The notes under the pieces were generated by a model. It was not told the DNA's origin. It did no database searches and saw only the letters and a program-made list of their open reading frames with translations. A program made the translations under genes and the position numbers. A stretch of DNA of 64,000 nt from Paenibacillus sp. GP183 (GTDB taxonomy: Bacteria > Bacillota > Bacilli > Paenibacillales > NBRC-103111): contig NZ_FNSW01000001.1 of assembly GCF_900104695.1 (NCBI RefSeq), forward strand, positions 124,001 to 188,000. The letters run 5' to 3'. Numbering within the stretch: position 1 is the stretch's first letter; every line of letters begins with the position of its first letter. This document shows, piece by piece, positions 8,812 to 17,873 of this stretch.

Positions 8812-10752
8812 TCAACGCTTATTAAAAAACCAATTCAGAGTCTGCTGCAGCCTGCCAAGCGGATCTGTAAAAAATGAAGGTGAAGCAGGAGCTGCTTGTC
8901 CGTTGTTCGTTTTATTGTTTACATTTCTTCCATTTGCGGTATTAACAGCCTGCATGACATTGATGAGGCCGTAGCCGAAATATTTATCTTTCCCGGGGTC
9001 GCCCAAATCTTGCGCGCTTTTACGCATGATTTCGTACACCTCCGTGTTTTTCAACGATGGATTAGTTGAGCGAATGAGAGCAGCCAGAGCTGTCACATGG
9101 GGGCTGGCCATCGACGTGCCGGAAAGTGCGGCATACTGATTGTTCGGATAGGTGCTTGCAATGCTTACGCCTGGGGCGGTTACATCAATGTAATCCCCGT
9201 AATTGGAGAAAGGCGCCTTTTTATTGCTGGAATCGCTGGCTGCGACCGCAAAAACCTCCGGATAAGCGGCAGGATAGCCGGGCTGCTCGGTATTATCATT
9301 GCCGCTTGCTGCGATCAGTGCAACATCATGATTGAATGCATAGGTTACCGCATCATGCAGGAAGCTCGAATCCGCATAATTACCCAGGCTCATATTGATC
9401 ACTTTTGCCCCATGGTCGGTTGCCCAAATGATGCCCTGTGATACGGAATAGGTGTTTCCCGCACCGGTTTTATCCAACACTTTTACCGGCATAACCTTGT
9501 TGTACCAAGTCATGCCAGCGACACCGAGGTTATTGTTCACCAGAGCAGAGATGACTCCCGCGACATGCGTACCATGGCCGACATCATCATTGGGACTAGC
9601 GTTTTGATCGACAATGTTCGTACCAGCAACCAAATGGTCCTTTAAATCCGGATGATTAAGGTCCACTCCAGTATCTACAACAGCAACGACGATGTCCGAG
9701 GCACCACGATTAACCTGCCAGCCCTTAGGGGTCTCAATGATTGGCAAATTCCATTGGTACTTGCTGTACAAGTTATCATTGGGAATAAAATCAGGAGTGA
9801 TAACTGCAGGTGAGTCACTGGAAAAGGGCTTCGGCTGGGCCGAGGCGCCGTTAACTGTTTCGCTCATCCGTTCATTAGTCATGTAAAGGTAATGAGGCTC
9901 TGCATACTCGACATCCCATTTTGAAAAATAAGACATCAACTGTTTGGCTTCCATCGAGCCAGCTTCAAAAACGTAAGTATATCCGAGCTTCTTTGACCCG
10001 CTGGCCCCAATTTCTTTATGAATTTGCGCTAGCTGAGCCTGGGTCGGGTCCTGTTTAAAGCGCACCGCCACTTCGTTTTTATGGTAATGGCTTGTATTCT
10101 GATTATCTTCTGGGTGATTGACTTTTTTATCCCGTAAAGTTCCTGTTTCAACGGATTCGATTTTCCATTTATTCTCGTTCGGGTAGGGCTCCAGCCGCAA
10201 GTTTTTACGTTGATGATCGGCAACTTTAGATAAAATATCTTGATGAATGACACCAATCAGAGAGCTCGTCCCATCGGATGAGGGTACCCCAAGCACAAAA
10301 TAAGATTGGCTGCCCTGGCCGATATTTGGGGACTGGTAACTCGTTCCGGTCTTAACCTTCTGTTTTGCAGTTTCCATATAATTAGCCGCGGGCTTCTGTA
10401 TCTCTTGCTTGAGGGTTCCGATTTTGGTTCCGGACATCAGTGGCTCAGCATGCTTGGACCAGACCAGGTAATCCATTTTCTCATGCATCGCTTTCATCTC
10501 GGATAATATTTCTGCAGCAGATTTACGGTCATGAATGCCATTGATCATTTGATGAAAATCGACCGAGCACTGAGTCCGGCATAAATCATCCGTCAGCTTT
10601 ACATCCTGGTTCAGCAGTGTCTGTTTTGCACTTAATTCATAAGCTGTGCTGTAAACTTCAGGCGTCGGCGGTGGTTCCGTCCCTCGATGCCCGGCAATCA
10701 CAAATATCCCTAAACCGACGATGACCATAAATGATAATACATAACGCCACAT
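8812..10752 (-). CDS. S8 family serine peptidase (subtilase), membrane-anchored or secreted
   Basis: 646 residues. Residues 4-20 form a signal anchor. Residues ~25-200 are an extracytoplasmic segment that looks like a Cache/PAS-type sensor fold (SYFVLGVPSSDG, SLIGVIHQDIL). Residues ~225-292 resemble an I9-type propeptide (EVAVRFKQDPTQAQL ... VEYAEPHYLY). The catalytic domain has D360 in VVDTGVDLNHPDL, H393 in GHGTHVAG, oxyanion N485 and S547 in SGTSMASPHV. The triad is complete, so an active protease is expected. AAGGAGGC precedes the ATG. It is the only gene on this strand between 1 and 22 kb. Confidence 0.95.
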   Translation of the reverse strand: MWRYVLSFMVIVGLGIFVIAGHRGTEPPPTPEVYSTAYELSAKQTLLNQDVKLTDDLCRTQCSVDFHQMINGIHDRKSAAEILSEMKAMHEKMDYLVWSKHAEPLMSGTKIGTLKQEIQKPAANYMETAKQKVKTGTSYQSPNIGQGSQSYFVLGVPSSDGTSSLIGVIHQDILSKVADHQRKNLRLEPYPNENKWKIESVETGTLRDKKVNHPEDNQNTSHYHKNEVAVRFKQDPTQAQLAQIHKEIGASGSKKLGYTYVFEAGSMEAKQLMSYFSKWDVEYAEPHYLYMTNERMSETVNGASAQPKPFSSDSPAVITPDFIPNDNLYSKYQWNLPIIETPKGWQVNRGASDIVVAVVDTGVDLNHPDLKDHLVAGTNIVDQNASPNDDVGHGTHVAGVISALVNNNLGVAGMTWYNKVMPVKVLDKTGAGNTYSVSQGIIWATDHGAKVINMSLGNYADSSFLHDAVTYAFNHDVALIAASGNDNTEQPGYPAAYPEVFAVAASDSSNKKAPFSNYGDYIDVTAPGVSIASTYPNNQYAALSGTSMASPHVTALAALIRSTNPSLKNTEVYEIMRKSAQDLGDPGKDKYFGYGLINVMQAVNTANGRNVNNKTNNGQAAPASPSFFTDPLGRLQQTLNWFFNKR

Positions 10753-10891
10753 GGTATAGCCTCCTTTTGCATGTATCTTAGGTTGAGGTGAGGAGGGATG
10801 TTTTATGCACCGAATTGAACGTTTTGATATACCTTTTAATGTGATTTTATGGTACGATAGAACAAGCGCAAATAGAGGAGGTCACTGAGGC

Positions 10892-11392
10892 ATGGCTGTT
10901 TTCAATGTAAAAAATGTTTGTGATTCAACCCGTACCAAGCTTAAAGAAGCAACCGCAAAATTGGAGCTGTTCTTGAACCATAGCTCACTAAACCAGCTAA
11001 ATGCGGAAAATGATCCGGCCATGGACGAATTTTACCGGGGGTATCTGCAGGATACTCGAAATCTATTGGTGTTCTGTGAAGTCGCTTATGAAAAACTGGG
11101 GGTGTGCTTGCGCCGCCCAACTTTTAATGTAGAGTTTTCCGAGAAGGTTTTATATGAGGTTTATCATACTTGTGTGAATACATTCTTTTACCCGAAAAAT
11201 GAATGCTACTCTGAAGACGGCCGTTATGCATATACGGGGCAGGATGCGATTCGCTTTCGCAAAAAACCAACCCGCGAGGTTCGCGATTTGACTGTAGAGA
11301 TGTCCAAAATATTTGAGCAGCTGCGCGAAGACTTGTCTTATTATGAAACAGATTATATTACGCAGCGCCGAATGCAGGGTGAGAAAATATAG
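10892..11392 (+). CDS. YpuI-like protein (DUF3907)
   Basis: 166 soluble residues. The long helical N-terminal part (CDSTRTKLKEATAKLELFL) and the FFYPKNECYSEDGRYAYTG segment match my recollection of the DUF3907 family, of which B. subtilis YpuI is a member. There is no signal peptide or membrane segment. AGAGGAGG precedes the ATG. The function is unknown. It is divergent from the protease, so the 139-bp gap should contain promoters for both, and a terminator follows it. Confidence 0.72.
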   Translation: MAVFNVKNVCDSTRTKLKEATAKLELFLNHSSLNQLNAENDPAMDEFYRGYLQDTRNLLVFCEVAYEKLGVCLRRPTFNVEFSEKVLYEVYHTCVNTFFYPKNECYSEDGRYAYTGQDAIRFRKKPTREVRDLTVEMSKIFEQLREDLSYYETDYITQRRMQGEKI

Positions 11393-11430
11393 CAAGTGCA
11401 ATCATGAGAATCATTTGCACGATACAGAGG

Positions 11431-11456
11431 GATGCGGCTTGAGGCGCATCTTTTTT
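11431..11456 (+). terminator. Intrinsic terminator after the DUF3907 gene
   Basis: GATGCG pairs with CGCATC around an 8-base loop, followed by six T. Confidence 0.75.
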
Positions 11457-11538
11457 GTTTGCTTTGGTGTTATCTAACAAACTCCGATAGCGAATATCCG
11501 CTCCTGTCCGTGCCGATGCTAAGGGAGGGGTGATAACG

Positions 11539-11748
11539 ATGCCGGATGTGAAATGTTCTGTGGCAAACTGCGAATATTGGTCAGTGGGAAACAATTGTCA
11601 CGCAAAATCGATCATGATCGAAATTGATAAACACGCTAGTGTAAGCTTTAACGAGGAATTTGCAGCTGAAGCCTACCGTACAGAGCATAAGGATGCCGCA
11701 AGAAATGCGGCGAATACGTGCTGTCAAACGTTTGAACTGAAAAAATAA
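11539..11748 (+). CDS. DUF1540 small Cys-rich protein
   Basis: 69 residues starting MPDVKCSVANCEYWSVGNNC, with a second cysteine group (NTCCQTF) near the end. This C-x5-C spacing and overall layout fit DUF1540, a family that probably binds a metal. AGGGAGGGG at 11522-11530 sets the start at ATG 11539 rather than the in-frame GTG 11530. The function is unknown; many homologues occur in spore-formers. Confidence 0.85.
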   Translation: MPDVKCSVANCEYWSVGNNCHAKSIMIEIDKHASVSFNEEFAAEAYRTEHKDAARNAANTCCQTFELKK

Positions 11749-11777
11749 AAATAGCTTTCCGGACGGGAGGTTATACA

Positions 11778-12128
11778 ATGTTTTACGAGGAGTCGGATTG
11801 GGACAAAGAACAATCTGAGAAGCTGAAAAGAGACGCACGCTTCAAGGGCCATGTGATCATAGGTTCCGAAGAGGAATTTGCAGAGGAAATCGCGGTTCCA
11901 TCCGTAGACAAATCTGCCAATTTGTCCAGATCCAAAAGGATCGGCTATGCAGCCTTGATCTTGGCGCTTCTGTCCATGTTTATCTGGCCCGTAATTCTTG
12001 GCCCCGCTGCCATAATCCTTGGTTTTATGGCCTATAGCGGAGGAAAACGCGGCCTCGGCAGTTGGTCCATTGCTTTAGGACTGCTATCCTTCGCCGCCTA
12101 TTTCTTGCTCATGCGTATGCATTCTTGA
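11778..12128 (+). CDS. Small membrane protein, DUF4190-like
   Basis: 116 residues. An acidic hydrophilic N-terminal half (~55 residues) is followed by two transmembrane segments, IGYAALILALLSMFIWPVI and a C-terminal one, joined by a glycine-rich loop (MAYSGGKRGLGSWSIALG). This double-helix hairpin resembles DUF4190. GGACGGGAGG lies upstream of the ATG. It follows the DUF1540 gene by 29 bases, so co-transcription is likely, and ends at a strong terminator. The role is unknown. Confidence 0.8.
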   Translation: MFYEESDWDKEQSEKLKRDARFKGHVIIGSEEEFAEEIAVPSVDKSANLSRSKRIGYAALILALLSMFIWPVILGPAAIILGFMAYSGGKRGLGSWSIALGLLSFAAYFLLMRMHS

Positions 12129-12130
12129 AT

Positions 12131-12175
12131 AAAAATAAAGAAACAAGCCTCATTCGGGCTTGTTTCTTTATTTTT
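12131..12175 (+). terminator. Strong intrinsic terminator
   Basis: AAATAAAGAAACAAGCC at 12133-12149 pairs perfectly with GGCTTGTTTCTTTATTT at 12157-12173 around a 7-base loop; A- and T-rich flanks would let it work in both directions. Confidence 0.9.
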
Positions 12176-12292
12176 ATTTGAAAAAAGGGCTGAGAATGGA
12201 CTGTGGCCGGATTATGACCGCTGACAGTCCGTTTTGAGCCATTAATACCCCTGTAGTTGATCATTTTGGCTTGTGGAGTCATAATGGAAGAT

Positions 12293-12320
12293 TTGACTGT
12301 ATAGGGTAGTAATATATAAT
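12293..12320 (+). promoter_or_regulatory. SigA-type promoter of the CNNM gene
   Basis: TTGACT at 12293-12298 and TATAAT at 12315-12320 with a 16-bp spacer, about 70 bases before the CNNM transporter start. Confidence 0.62.
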
Positions 12321-12391
12321 AAAAAGTGATATCTGAAATAAATTTATTTTCAAGGGAGGTGCACCCATTCTCCTCGGCGTTATTGTAGGGG

Positions 12392-13738
12392 ATGGGTAAG
12401 GTATTGGATAGTGATCCGTTACCGCTTTTATTAAAGTTAGGCTTGGTTTTATTATTGGTTTTATTAAACGGTTTTTTCGTGGCAGTTGAATTTGCCATGG
12501 TCAAGGCAAGAGGAAGCCGCATCGATACAATGGCAGAAGAAGGCCGCAGGAATGCGAAGTTCGCCAGAGGCATCATGAATAATTTGAATGCCTATCTATC
12601 GGCGTGTCAGCTCGGGATTACACTGACGTCCTTATTACTTGGTTATGTGGGTGAGCCAGCCTTTGCCTTATTGCTGGAACCGGTGCTTAAACCGCTTGGA
12701 TTATCGGATGGACTTTTTCATACCATTACATTTATCATAGCATTTACGTTGATGACCATCTTCCATATTACACTGGGTGAACAGTTCCCCAAAACCTATG
12801 CAATCCGTAAAGCGGAGAGCATTACTTTGCTTGCCGCGCTGCCTATTGTTCTCTTTTACAAGCTCATGTACCCTTTTATCTGGTTGTTAAACGGGATATC
12901 CAACTGGATGCTGCGACGCGTCGGGATTGAACCGGAAAATGAGCATGATACAGCTCATACGGAAGATGAAATCAGGGTATTGATGAAGGAAAGCCACAAA
13001 AACGGCCTTATTGATAATACAGAGCTTACGCTTGTCGATAATATATTTGAGTTTGCAGAAACAACAGCCAAAGAAATCATGATTCCAAGAACGGAAATGG
13101 AATGCTTGTATGCCAATCTCTCTTTTGGCGAAAATCTAGCTTTTGCTGTCAAGGATATGCGGACTCGTTACCCTGTTTGTGATCCCGATAAAGATAATAT
13201 CATCGGTTTCGTCCACATTAAGGATTTATTGAAACCCGATGCCAATCTCAAAGGGATTAAGAAAATAATGCGTCCTATTACGACTGTGCCGGATTCTATC
13301 CAAATCAGTGATTTGCTGAAAATTTTACAGAAAAAGCGCAGCCAAATGGCGCTGCTTATTGATGAATACGGCGGTACTTCAGGCCTCGTGACCCTGGAAG
13401 ATATCATGGAGGAAATTGTCGGAGAAATTCAGGACGAATTCGATGAAGAGCGCCCAACCATAGAGATGAAGGATGAGAATACATTCTCTATTGATGGATT
13501 GCTTCATATTGACGAAGTGAATGATTATTTCGGCCTTGAAATTGCTTCGGATGATTATGACACCATCGGTGGCTGGATTTACTCCCAGATTGAAATACCT
13601 CCAAGCAAAAATCAGCAGGTCATCTACAATGATGAATTTGAGTTTATGGTGGAAGAAACCGATCACCTTCGCATTTCTCGGGTTAAAGTTCGCAGAATCG
13701 CCGAGCAGGATGATGTGCTCGAGCAAAATATATCTTAA
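12392..13738 (+). CDS. Hemolysin-family CNNM/CorC-type transporter protein
   Basis: 448 residues in the classic three-part layout. First is a DUF21/CNNM membrane domain (~residues 10-200) with four hydrophobic segments and the FFVAVEFAMVKARGSRID and NLNAYLSACQLGITLTSL motifs. Next are two CBS domains (~220-340: PRTEMECLYA, YPVCDPDKDNIIGFVHIKDLL, IDEYGGTSGLVTLEDIMEE), then a CorC/HlyC C-terminal domain (~360-440). Relatives are implicated in magnesium efflux or homeostasis; toxin activity is unlikely. The start is uncertain: the strong AAGGGAGGTG at 12352-12361 is 30 bases upstream with a stop codon between. Confidence 0.92.
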   Translation: MGKVLDSDPLPLLLKLGLVLLLVLLNGFFVAVEFAMVKARGSRIDTMAEEGRRNAKFARGIMNNLNAYLSACQLGITLTSLLLGYVGEPAFALLLEPVLKPLGLSDGLFHTITFIIAFTLMTIFHITLGEQFPKTYAIRKAESITLLAALPIVLFYKLMYPFIWLLNGISNWMLRRVGIEPENEHDTAHTEDEIRVLMKESHKNGLIDNTELTLVDNIFEFAETTAKEIMIPRTEMECLYANLSFGENLAFAVKDMRTRYPVCDPDKDNIIGFVHIKDLLKPDANLKGIKKIMRPITTVPDSIQISDLLKILQKKRSQMALLIDEYGGTSGLVTLEDIMEEIVGEIQDEFDEERPTIEMKDENTFSIDGLLHIDEVNDYFGLEIASDDYDTIGGWIYSQIEIPPSKNQQVIYNDEFEFMVEETDHLRISRVKVRRIAEQDDVLEQNIS

Positions 13739-13820
13739 GCTGAGGCAGCCGCCTCTGATCGCAGAATGGTCTGGGGCGGCTAATCTAAGAAATAACCATT
13801 GTTTAGAAGCGAGGATGCAA

Positions 13821-14495
13821 ATGAACATTGACCCAAGAGTCATGAGCCAGCTACTTAAGCTCCAGATGCTGAACAGCAGCACGTTAATCTCGGGAGGGAC
13901 TCCTGATCCCGAACAGTCAGGCTCTGATTTCAGTGCTATTTTGCAAAGCTATTTGGGACAGGCATCGGCGAATCCCGGGTCTGTATCTACAGATCCATTA
14001 GCAAGCTCATTTCTCCCTGCCAATCTCTTGGGTATAAACCAATCCTATTCTCCATTGCAATCTTTATCCAGACAATCGGCGCCGGGTAATTATGAGGCAT
14101 TAATCAATCAAGCCAGCAGTCGATTTGGTGTGGATTCAAGCTTGATCAAAGCAGTCATTGATCAGGAATCCTCATTTAACAAGAGCGCGGTTTCATCCGC
14201 TGGCGCCAAGGGGCTGATGCAGCTAATGGACGACACCGGAAGCGGCCTAGGAGTCACTGACCCTTTTGATCCTCAGCAAAATGTTCATGCTGGCACGCTT
14301 TTTTTATCCTCTCTGCTAAAAAAGTATAACGGCAACGAAGGAACGGCTCTAGCCGCTTATAATGCAGGCCCGGGACGTGTAGACCGGCTTGGCATCCGTA
14401 ATGATCTGGATTTGCAGCAAAAGCTGCATTTATTGCCAAAGGAAACTCAAGATTATGTAACTAAGGTACTTGGATTGAAGCAAAAATACGAATAG
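13821..14495 (+). CDS. Secreted or cell-wall lytic transglycosylase (SLT domain)
   Basis: 224 residues. The frame is open further upstream, inside the preceding gene, but GCGAGG at 13809-13814 points to ATG 13821 (ATG 13815 is also possible). About 95 low-complexity residues (Ser/Gln/Leu-rich) are followed by a lysozyme-like SLT domain with catalytic Glu in VIDQESSFNKSAVS, then AGAKGLMQLM and AYNAGPGRVD. It would cleave the MurNAc-GlcNAc bond in peptidoglycan. There is no classical signal peptide; B. subtilis CwlQ/YjbJ is similar in this respect. Confidence 0.9.
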   Translation: MNIDPRVMSQLLKLQMLNSSTLISGGTPDPEQSGSDFSAILQSYLGQASANPGSVSTDPLASSFLPANLLGINQSYSPLQSLSRQSAPGNYEALINQASSRFGVDSSLIKAVIDQESSFNKSAVSSAGAKGLMQLMDDTGSGLGVTDPFDPQQNVHAGTLFLSSLLKKYNGNEGTALAAYNAGPGRVDRLGIRNDLDLQQKLHLLPKETQDYVTKVLGLKQKYE

Positions 14496-14506
14496 CTTGG
14501 AAGAAA

Positions 14507-14540
14507 AGCCGAACCAATTTAATTGGTCTCGGCTTTGTTT
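14507..14540 (+). terminator. Intrinsic terminator after the transglycosylase gene
   Basis: AGCCGA and CCAATT pair with AATTGG and TCGGCT across a short loop with a small bulge, followed by TTGTTTGTT. Confidence 0.75.
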
Positions 14541-14617
14541 GTTCTTGAGTTCTTTTTTAATTTAAGTTTAAATAAGGATGTAGATTTGTATTTCAGCAGT
14601 GGAAAGGAAATACGATT

Positions 14618-15802
14618 ATGTTGTATCTGGATTACGCTGCTACGACACCTGTTTTCGATGAAGTGATTGAATCGGTTGCGGAAGTGATGAAGCAGCATTT
14701 CGGCAATCCATCCTCGATCCATCGATTAGGTATGCAGGCGGAGAGCCTTGTGCATAGATCCAGGGGAGTTATCGCTGAAGCTTTCCATGCAGATCCCACT
14801 CGGGAAATTATATTTACATCGGGGGGTACCGAGAGCAACAATTTAGCAATCAAAGGCTTCGCTTTGCGCAATCGAAAGAAAGGCAATCATTTGATCACCA
14901 CTCAAATTGAGCATGCCTCTGTTTCGGAAGTGTTCGCACAATTGGAGGAACAGGGCTTTCGGGTCACCTATTTGCCCGTAGATCATACCGGGGTCGTATC
15001 ATTGATGAAGCTAAAGGAAGCAATTACCGAGGATACAATTTTGGTGAGCATCATGTATATCAATAATGAAACAGGACGAATTCAGCCGATCAGCGAAATC
15101 GGCAAGGTGCTCTCCCAATATCCGCGAATCCAATTTCATGTGGATGCCATTCAAGCGGTAGGCAAGCTGCCCATTCGGCCAAAGAAGATGGGCATTGATC
15201 TGCTCAGCGCCTCCGCGCATAAATTCGGCGGTCCCAAGGGAGTCGGCTTTCTGTATTGCCGACATGGCATTCAATTGGAACCGCTGCTGGCTGGCGGCGG
15301 ACAGGAGCACGGCATTCGTTCCGGCACGGAAAATGTGCCGTTGATTGTCGGAATGGCCAAAGCGTTCCGCATGTCGATGGATAGCCTTTCCGCCAATGAA
15401 GAACACATGCGCCGCATGCGCAGATTGCTTGTCAGCGGCATCACTGCGATTCCCGAGCTAGCCATAACGGGTTCTTCACTTGAACCAGATATGGCGCCCC
15501 ATATCGTGCATTTCATTTTTCCCGGGATGAAAGCGGAAGTCGTCGTCCATGCCTTGGAGCAATCAGACATTTATATTTCAACGAAATCCGCATGCTCCGG
15601 AGCAAATGATGCCCCGAGTCATGTCCTGCTGGCCATGGGGTTTGATCGAAGCCAATCATCCAGCGGCCTCAGGGTCAGCTATTCGGGCCGGCAAACCGAA
15701 GATGAGGCGCATCAATTTATCACTGCACTGAAAAGGGTCGTTGGAGAATTAGCGCATGCCCGCCGCAAATACACAGCAGGAAGGGGAGATCGCGTTACAT
15801 GA
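14618..15802 (+). CDS. Cysteine desulfurase of the IscS/NifS family, partner of ThiI
   Basis: 394 residues. PLP-dependent enzyme that moves sulfur from cysteine to an enzyme persulfide. The PLP lysine is K202 in SASAHKFGGPKG, the cofactor-binding segment is TSGGTESNNLAIKG and the catalytic cysteine is C326 in STKSACSG. The stop codon overlaps the thiI start in ATGA, so the two are translationally coupled. In B. subtilis the equivalent NifZ is a dedicated sulfur donor to ThiI, and the same role is inferred here. It is not the Fe-S cluster enzyme SufS. Confidence 0.94.
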   Translation: MLYLDYAATTPVFDEVIESVAEVMKQHFGNPSSIHRLGMQAESLVHRSRGVIAEAFHADPTREIIFTSGGTESNNLAIKGFALRNRKKGNHLITTQIEHASVSEVFAQLEEQGFRVTYLPVDHTGVVSLMKLKEAITEDTILVSIMYINNETGRIQPISEIGKVLSQYPRIQFHVDAIQAVGKLPIRPKKMGIDLLSASAHKFGGPKGVGFLYCRHGIQLEPLLAGGGQEHGIRSGTENVPLIVGMAKAFRMSMDSLSANEEHMRRMRRLLVSGITAIPELAITGSSLEPDMAPHIVHFIFPGMKAEVVVHALEQSDIYISTKSACSGANDAPSHVLLAMGFDRSQSSSGLRVSYSGRQTEDEAHQFITALKRVVGELAHARRKYTAGRGDRVT

Positions 15803-17004
15803 ATCCCGATTGGTTGATTCTTCGGCTCGGCGAGCTTACCCTGAAAGGCAAAAATAGAGGTCGATTCGAGAAACGTGTCATGGCTCAAATTCATAACGTG
15901 CTGTCTGCCTTTCCTATTTTACAAATTAAACCTGAATTCGGCCGCGTATATGTGGAGCTGGGAGCAGCCTACTACCAGGATGTGTTAGCTGCTCTAAACA
16001 AAATATTCGGGCTGACTTCCTATAGTCCAGCATATCAGGCTCCATTGGAGCTGGAACGGATTCGTGAACAAGCGCTAAGGATTATGAAATCATTGCCGAA
16101 GCTTCCTGATACGTTTAAAATTAGCGTTCGCAGGGTGAACAAAGACTTTCCTTACGATACACAGCAAATGAATAATCTGGTCGGAGGCTTTGTTCTGGAA
16201 GGCTGTCCCGGACTGAAAGTGGACGTGCACCATCCGCAGGTCGAGCTTCGGGTGGAAATAAGGGAGGAGACGGCTTACCTGTTTACGGAGGTTATGGAGG
16301 GCGCAGGCGGATTCCCGGAAGGGAGCAGCGGCAAAGCGCTCTTGCTGTTATCAGGAGGCATTGACAGTCCTGTTGCAGGATGGTTGGCGATGCGCAAGGG
16401 GTTAGAGCTGGAAGCTATCCACTTTTACAGCTTTCCATATACAAGCGAACGGGCTAAGCAAAAAGTTATTGATCTGACTCGCAAGCTGTCCGAGTATACG
16501 GACTCCATCAAGCTTCACCTCGTCCCCTTTACGGAGGTTCAGACCTCCATTCATAAAGTATACAATGACAATCTACTAGTGACTTTAATGAGAAGAGCCA
16601 TGTATCGGATCGCGGAAAAAGTTGCAGACAGGGAGCAGCTTTCTGCATTGGTGACTGGGGAAAGCCTGGGTCAGGTTGCGAGCCAGACCCTTCCCAGCTT
16701 GAATGCCATTGGCCGAGTGAGTTCAATTCCGATTCTGCAGCCTGTAATCATGATGGACAAGAAAGAGATTGTTCGCATCGCGGAGATGATTGAAACCCTT
16801 CCGATTTCAATTCTTCCTTACGAGGACTGCTGCACGCTGTTTATGCCGAATTCACCAAGCACCAACCCCAATTTAAGGGTCTTGGAGACACTGGAACAAA
16901 AAATGGATTTTTTACCTGGTCTATTGGATGAAGCCGTGGAACATATCGAAACAGTCGTGATACGTTTCGACGATGCGGCTCATAAAATCGAACATTTCTT
17001 TTGA
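15799..17004 (+). CDS. thiI: tRNA 4-thiouridine synthetase ThiI
   Basis: 401 residues: an N-terminal ferredoxin-like part and THUMP domain (to ~residue 165), then an ATP-pyrophosphatase domain with the PP-loop SGGIDSPVAGW (185-195). It adenylates U8 of tRNA and accepts sulfur from the adjacent desulfurase. It lacks the C-terminal rhodanese domain of the E. coli enzyme, the normal Bacillus form. Conserved EDCCTLFMP near residue 345 is part of the catalytic domain. It starts 4 bases inside the upstream gene. Confidence 0.96.
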   Translation: MNPDWLILRLGELTLKGKNRGRFEKRVMAQIHNVLSAFPILQIKPEFGRVYVELGAAYYQDVLAALNKIFGLTSYSPAYQAPLELERIREQALRIMKSLPKLPDTFKISVRRVNKDFPYDTQQMNNLVGGFVLEGCPGLKVDVHHPQVELRVEIREETAYLFTEVMEGAGGFPEGSSGKALLLLSGGIDSPVAGWLAMRKGLELEAIHFYSFPYTSERAKQKVIDLTRKLSEYTDSIKLHLVPFTEVQTSIHKVYNDNLLVTLMRRAMYRIAEKVADREQLSALVTGESLGQVASQTLPSLNAIGRVSSIPILQPVIMMDKKEIVRIAEMIETLPISILPYEDCCTLFMPNSPSTNPNLRVLETLEQKMDFLPGLLDEAVEHIETVVIRFDDAAHKIEHFF

Positions 17005-17057
17005 AAAATTGAAACCATTAAGGATTTGCTTCGTATGGTTAACGGGGGGTCGAGGAC

Positions 17058-17720
17058 ATGCTGGAACAGTTTATATTATTTTTGCAAATTATGTTGATAA
17101 ATATTGTGCTTAGCGGTGATAACGCCGTAGTTATCGCTCTAGCCAGTAAAAATCTTCCACTCGAACAAAGGAAAAAAGCAATTTGGTGGGGAGCCTTTGG
17201 TGCCATAGCGCTGCGTCTTGTTCTTACTCTGGTGGCAGTAAGTCTACTGGATATTCCTTATATTCAAGCCGCAGGTTCATTGTTGTTGTTTTGGATAGCC
17301 GTTAAACTGCTTACCGACGATGACAGTCATGCCAATATCAAGGAAGCATCGACACTTGGAAAAGCGATTTGGACGATTGTTGTAGCGGATTTTGTCATGA
17401 GTCTGGATAATGTACTGGCGATTGCAGCCAAAGGCAATGGGAATAATGCCATCATCATACTGGGTATCGGCTTGAGTATCCCGATCATTATTTGGGGAAG
17501 TACAATGGTCGTAAATCTTTTGAACAAGTACCCGATTCTCGTTTTTCTAGGGGCAGCCATCCTGGGGTACACGGCAGGGGAAATGTTTGTGAATGACGCC
17601 AAAATGGAAGAATGGTTCGTACATAATAATCCGATTTTGCATGCTTCCATTCCTATTGGTGCAACTATATTGGTCCTCGTAGCCGGATTGATCAGCAAAG
17701 CCAGAAAGTCTAACGCATAA
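17058..17720 (+). CDS. TerC family integral membrane protein (YjbE-like)
   Basis: 220 residues with about seven transmembrane segments. TerC signature residues are in NIVLSGDNAVVIALASKNL and in the repeat FVMSLDNVLAIAAKG; each contains the intramembrane Asp-Asn pair thought to bind metal. Bacillus homologues are linked to manganese efflux or metalation of secreted enzymes. GGGGGG precedes the ATG. There are only 53 bases between thiI and this gene, so no room for a yybP-ykoY riboswitch. A terminator follows. Confidence 0.92.
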   Translation: MLEQFILFLQIMLINIVLSGDNAVVIALASKNLPLEQRKKAIWWGAFGAIALRLVLTLVAVSLLDIPYIQAAGSLLLFWIAVKLLTDDDSHANIKEASTLGKAIWTIVVADFVMSLDNVLAIAAKGNGNNAIIILGIGLSIPIIIWGSTMVVNLLNKYPILVFLGAAILGYTAGEMFVNDAKMEEWFVHNNPILHASIPIGATILVLVAGLISKARKSNA

Positions 17721-17731
17721 CCATGGAAAAT

Positions 17732-17768
17732 AGCCGTTCACCTTCACAGGGTGGGCGGCTTTTCATTT
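17732..17768 (+). terminator. Intrinsic terminator after the TerC-like gene
   Basis: AGCCG and CACC pair with GGTG and CGGCT around TTCACAG with a 2-base internal loop on each side; TTTTCATTT follows. Confidence 0.75.
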
Positions 17769-17873
17769 AAATGACAGGCCATAGTGGATTCTTATGGTTT
17801 TTTTGCTTAAGTTGAGATAAACTATCTGTAAAAGCTTGTCGAATTGATCTTCATTTTTTTAGGAGGAATTCGG

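Noticed and set aside
8729-8974. 81-codon frame on the plus strand opposite the end of the S8 protease
   Set aside because: It is antisense to a confident gene, begins inside the rnpB terminator region and has no ribosome binding site.
12198-12234. Hairpin GGACTGT/ACAGTCC followed by GTTTT
   Set aside because: The stem is only 7 bp with a 19-base loop and it follows an already strong terminator; function cannot be supported.
17005-17057. Possible yybP-ykoY manganese riboswitch before the TerC-like gene
   Set aside because: Only 53 bases separate it from thiI and no aptamer pattern is visible.
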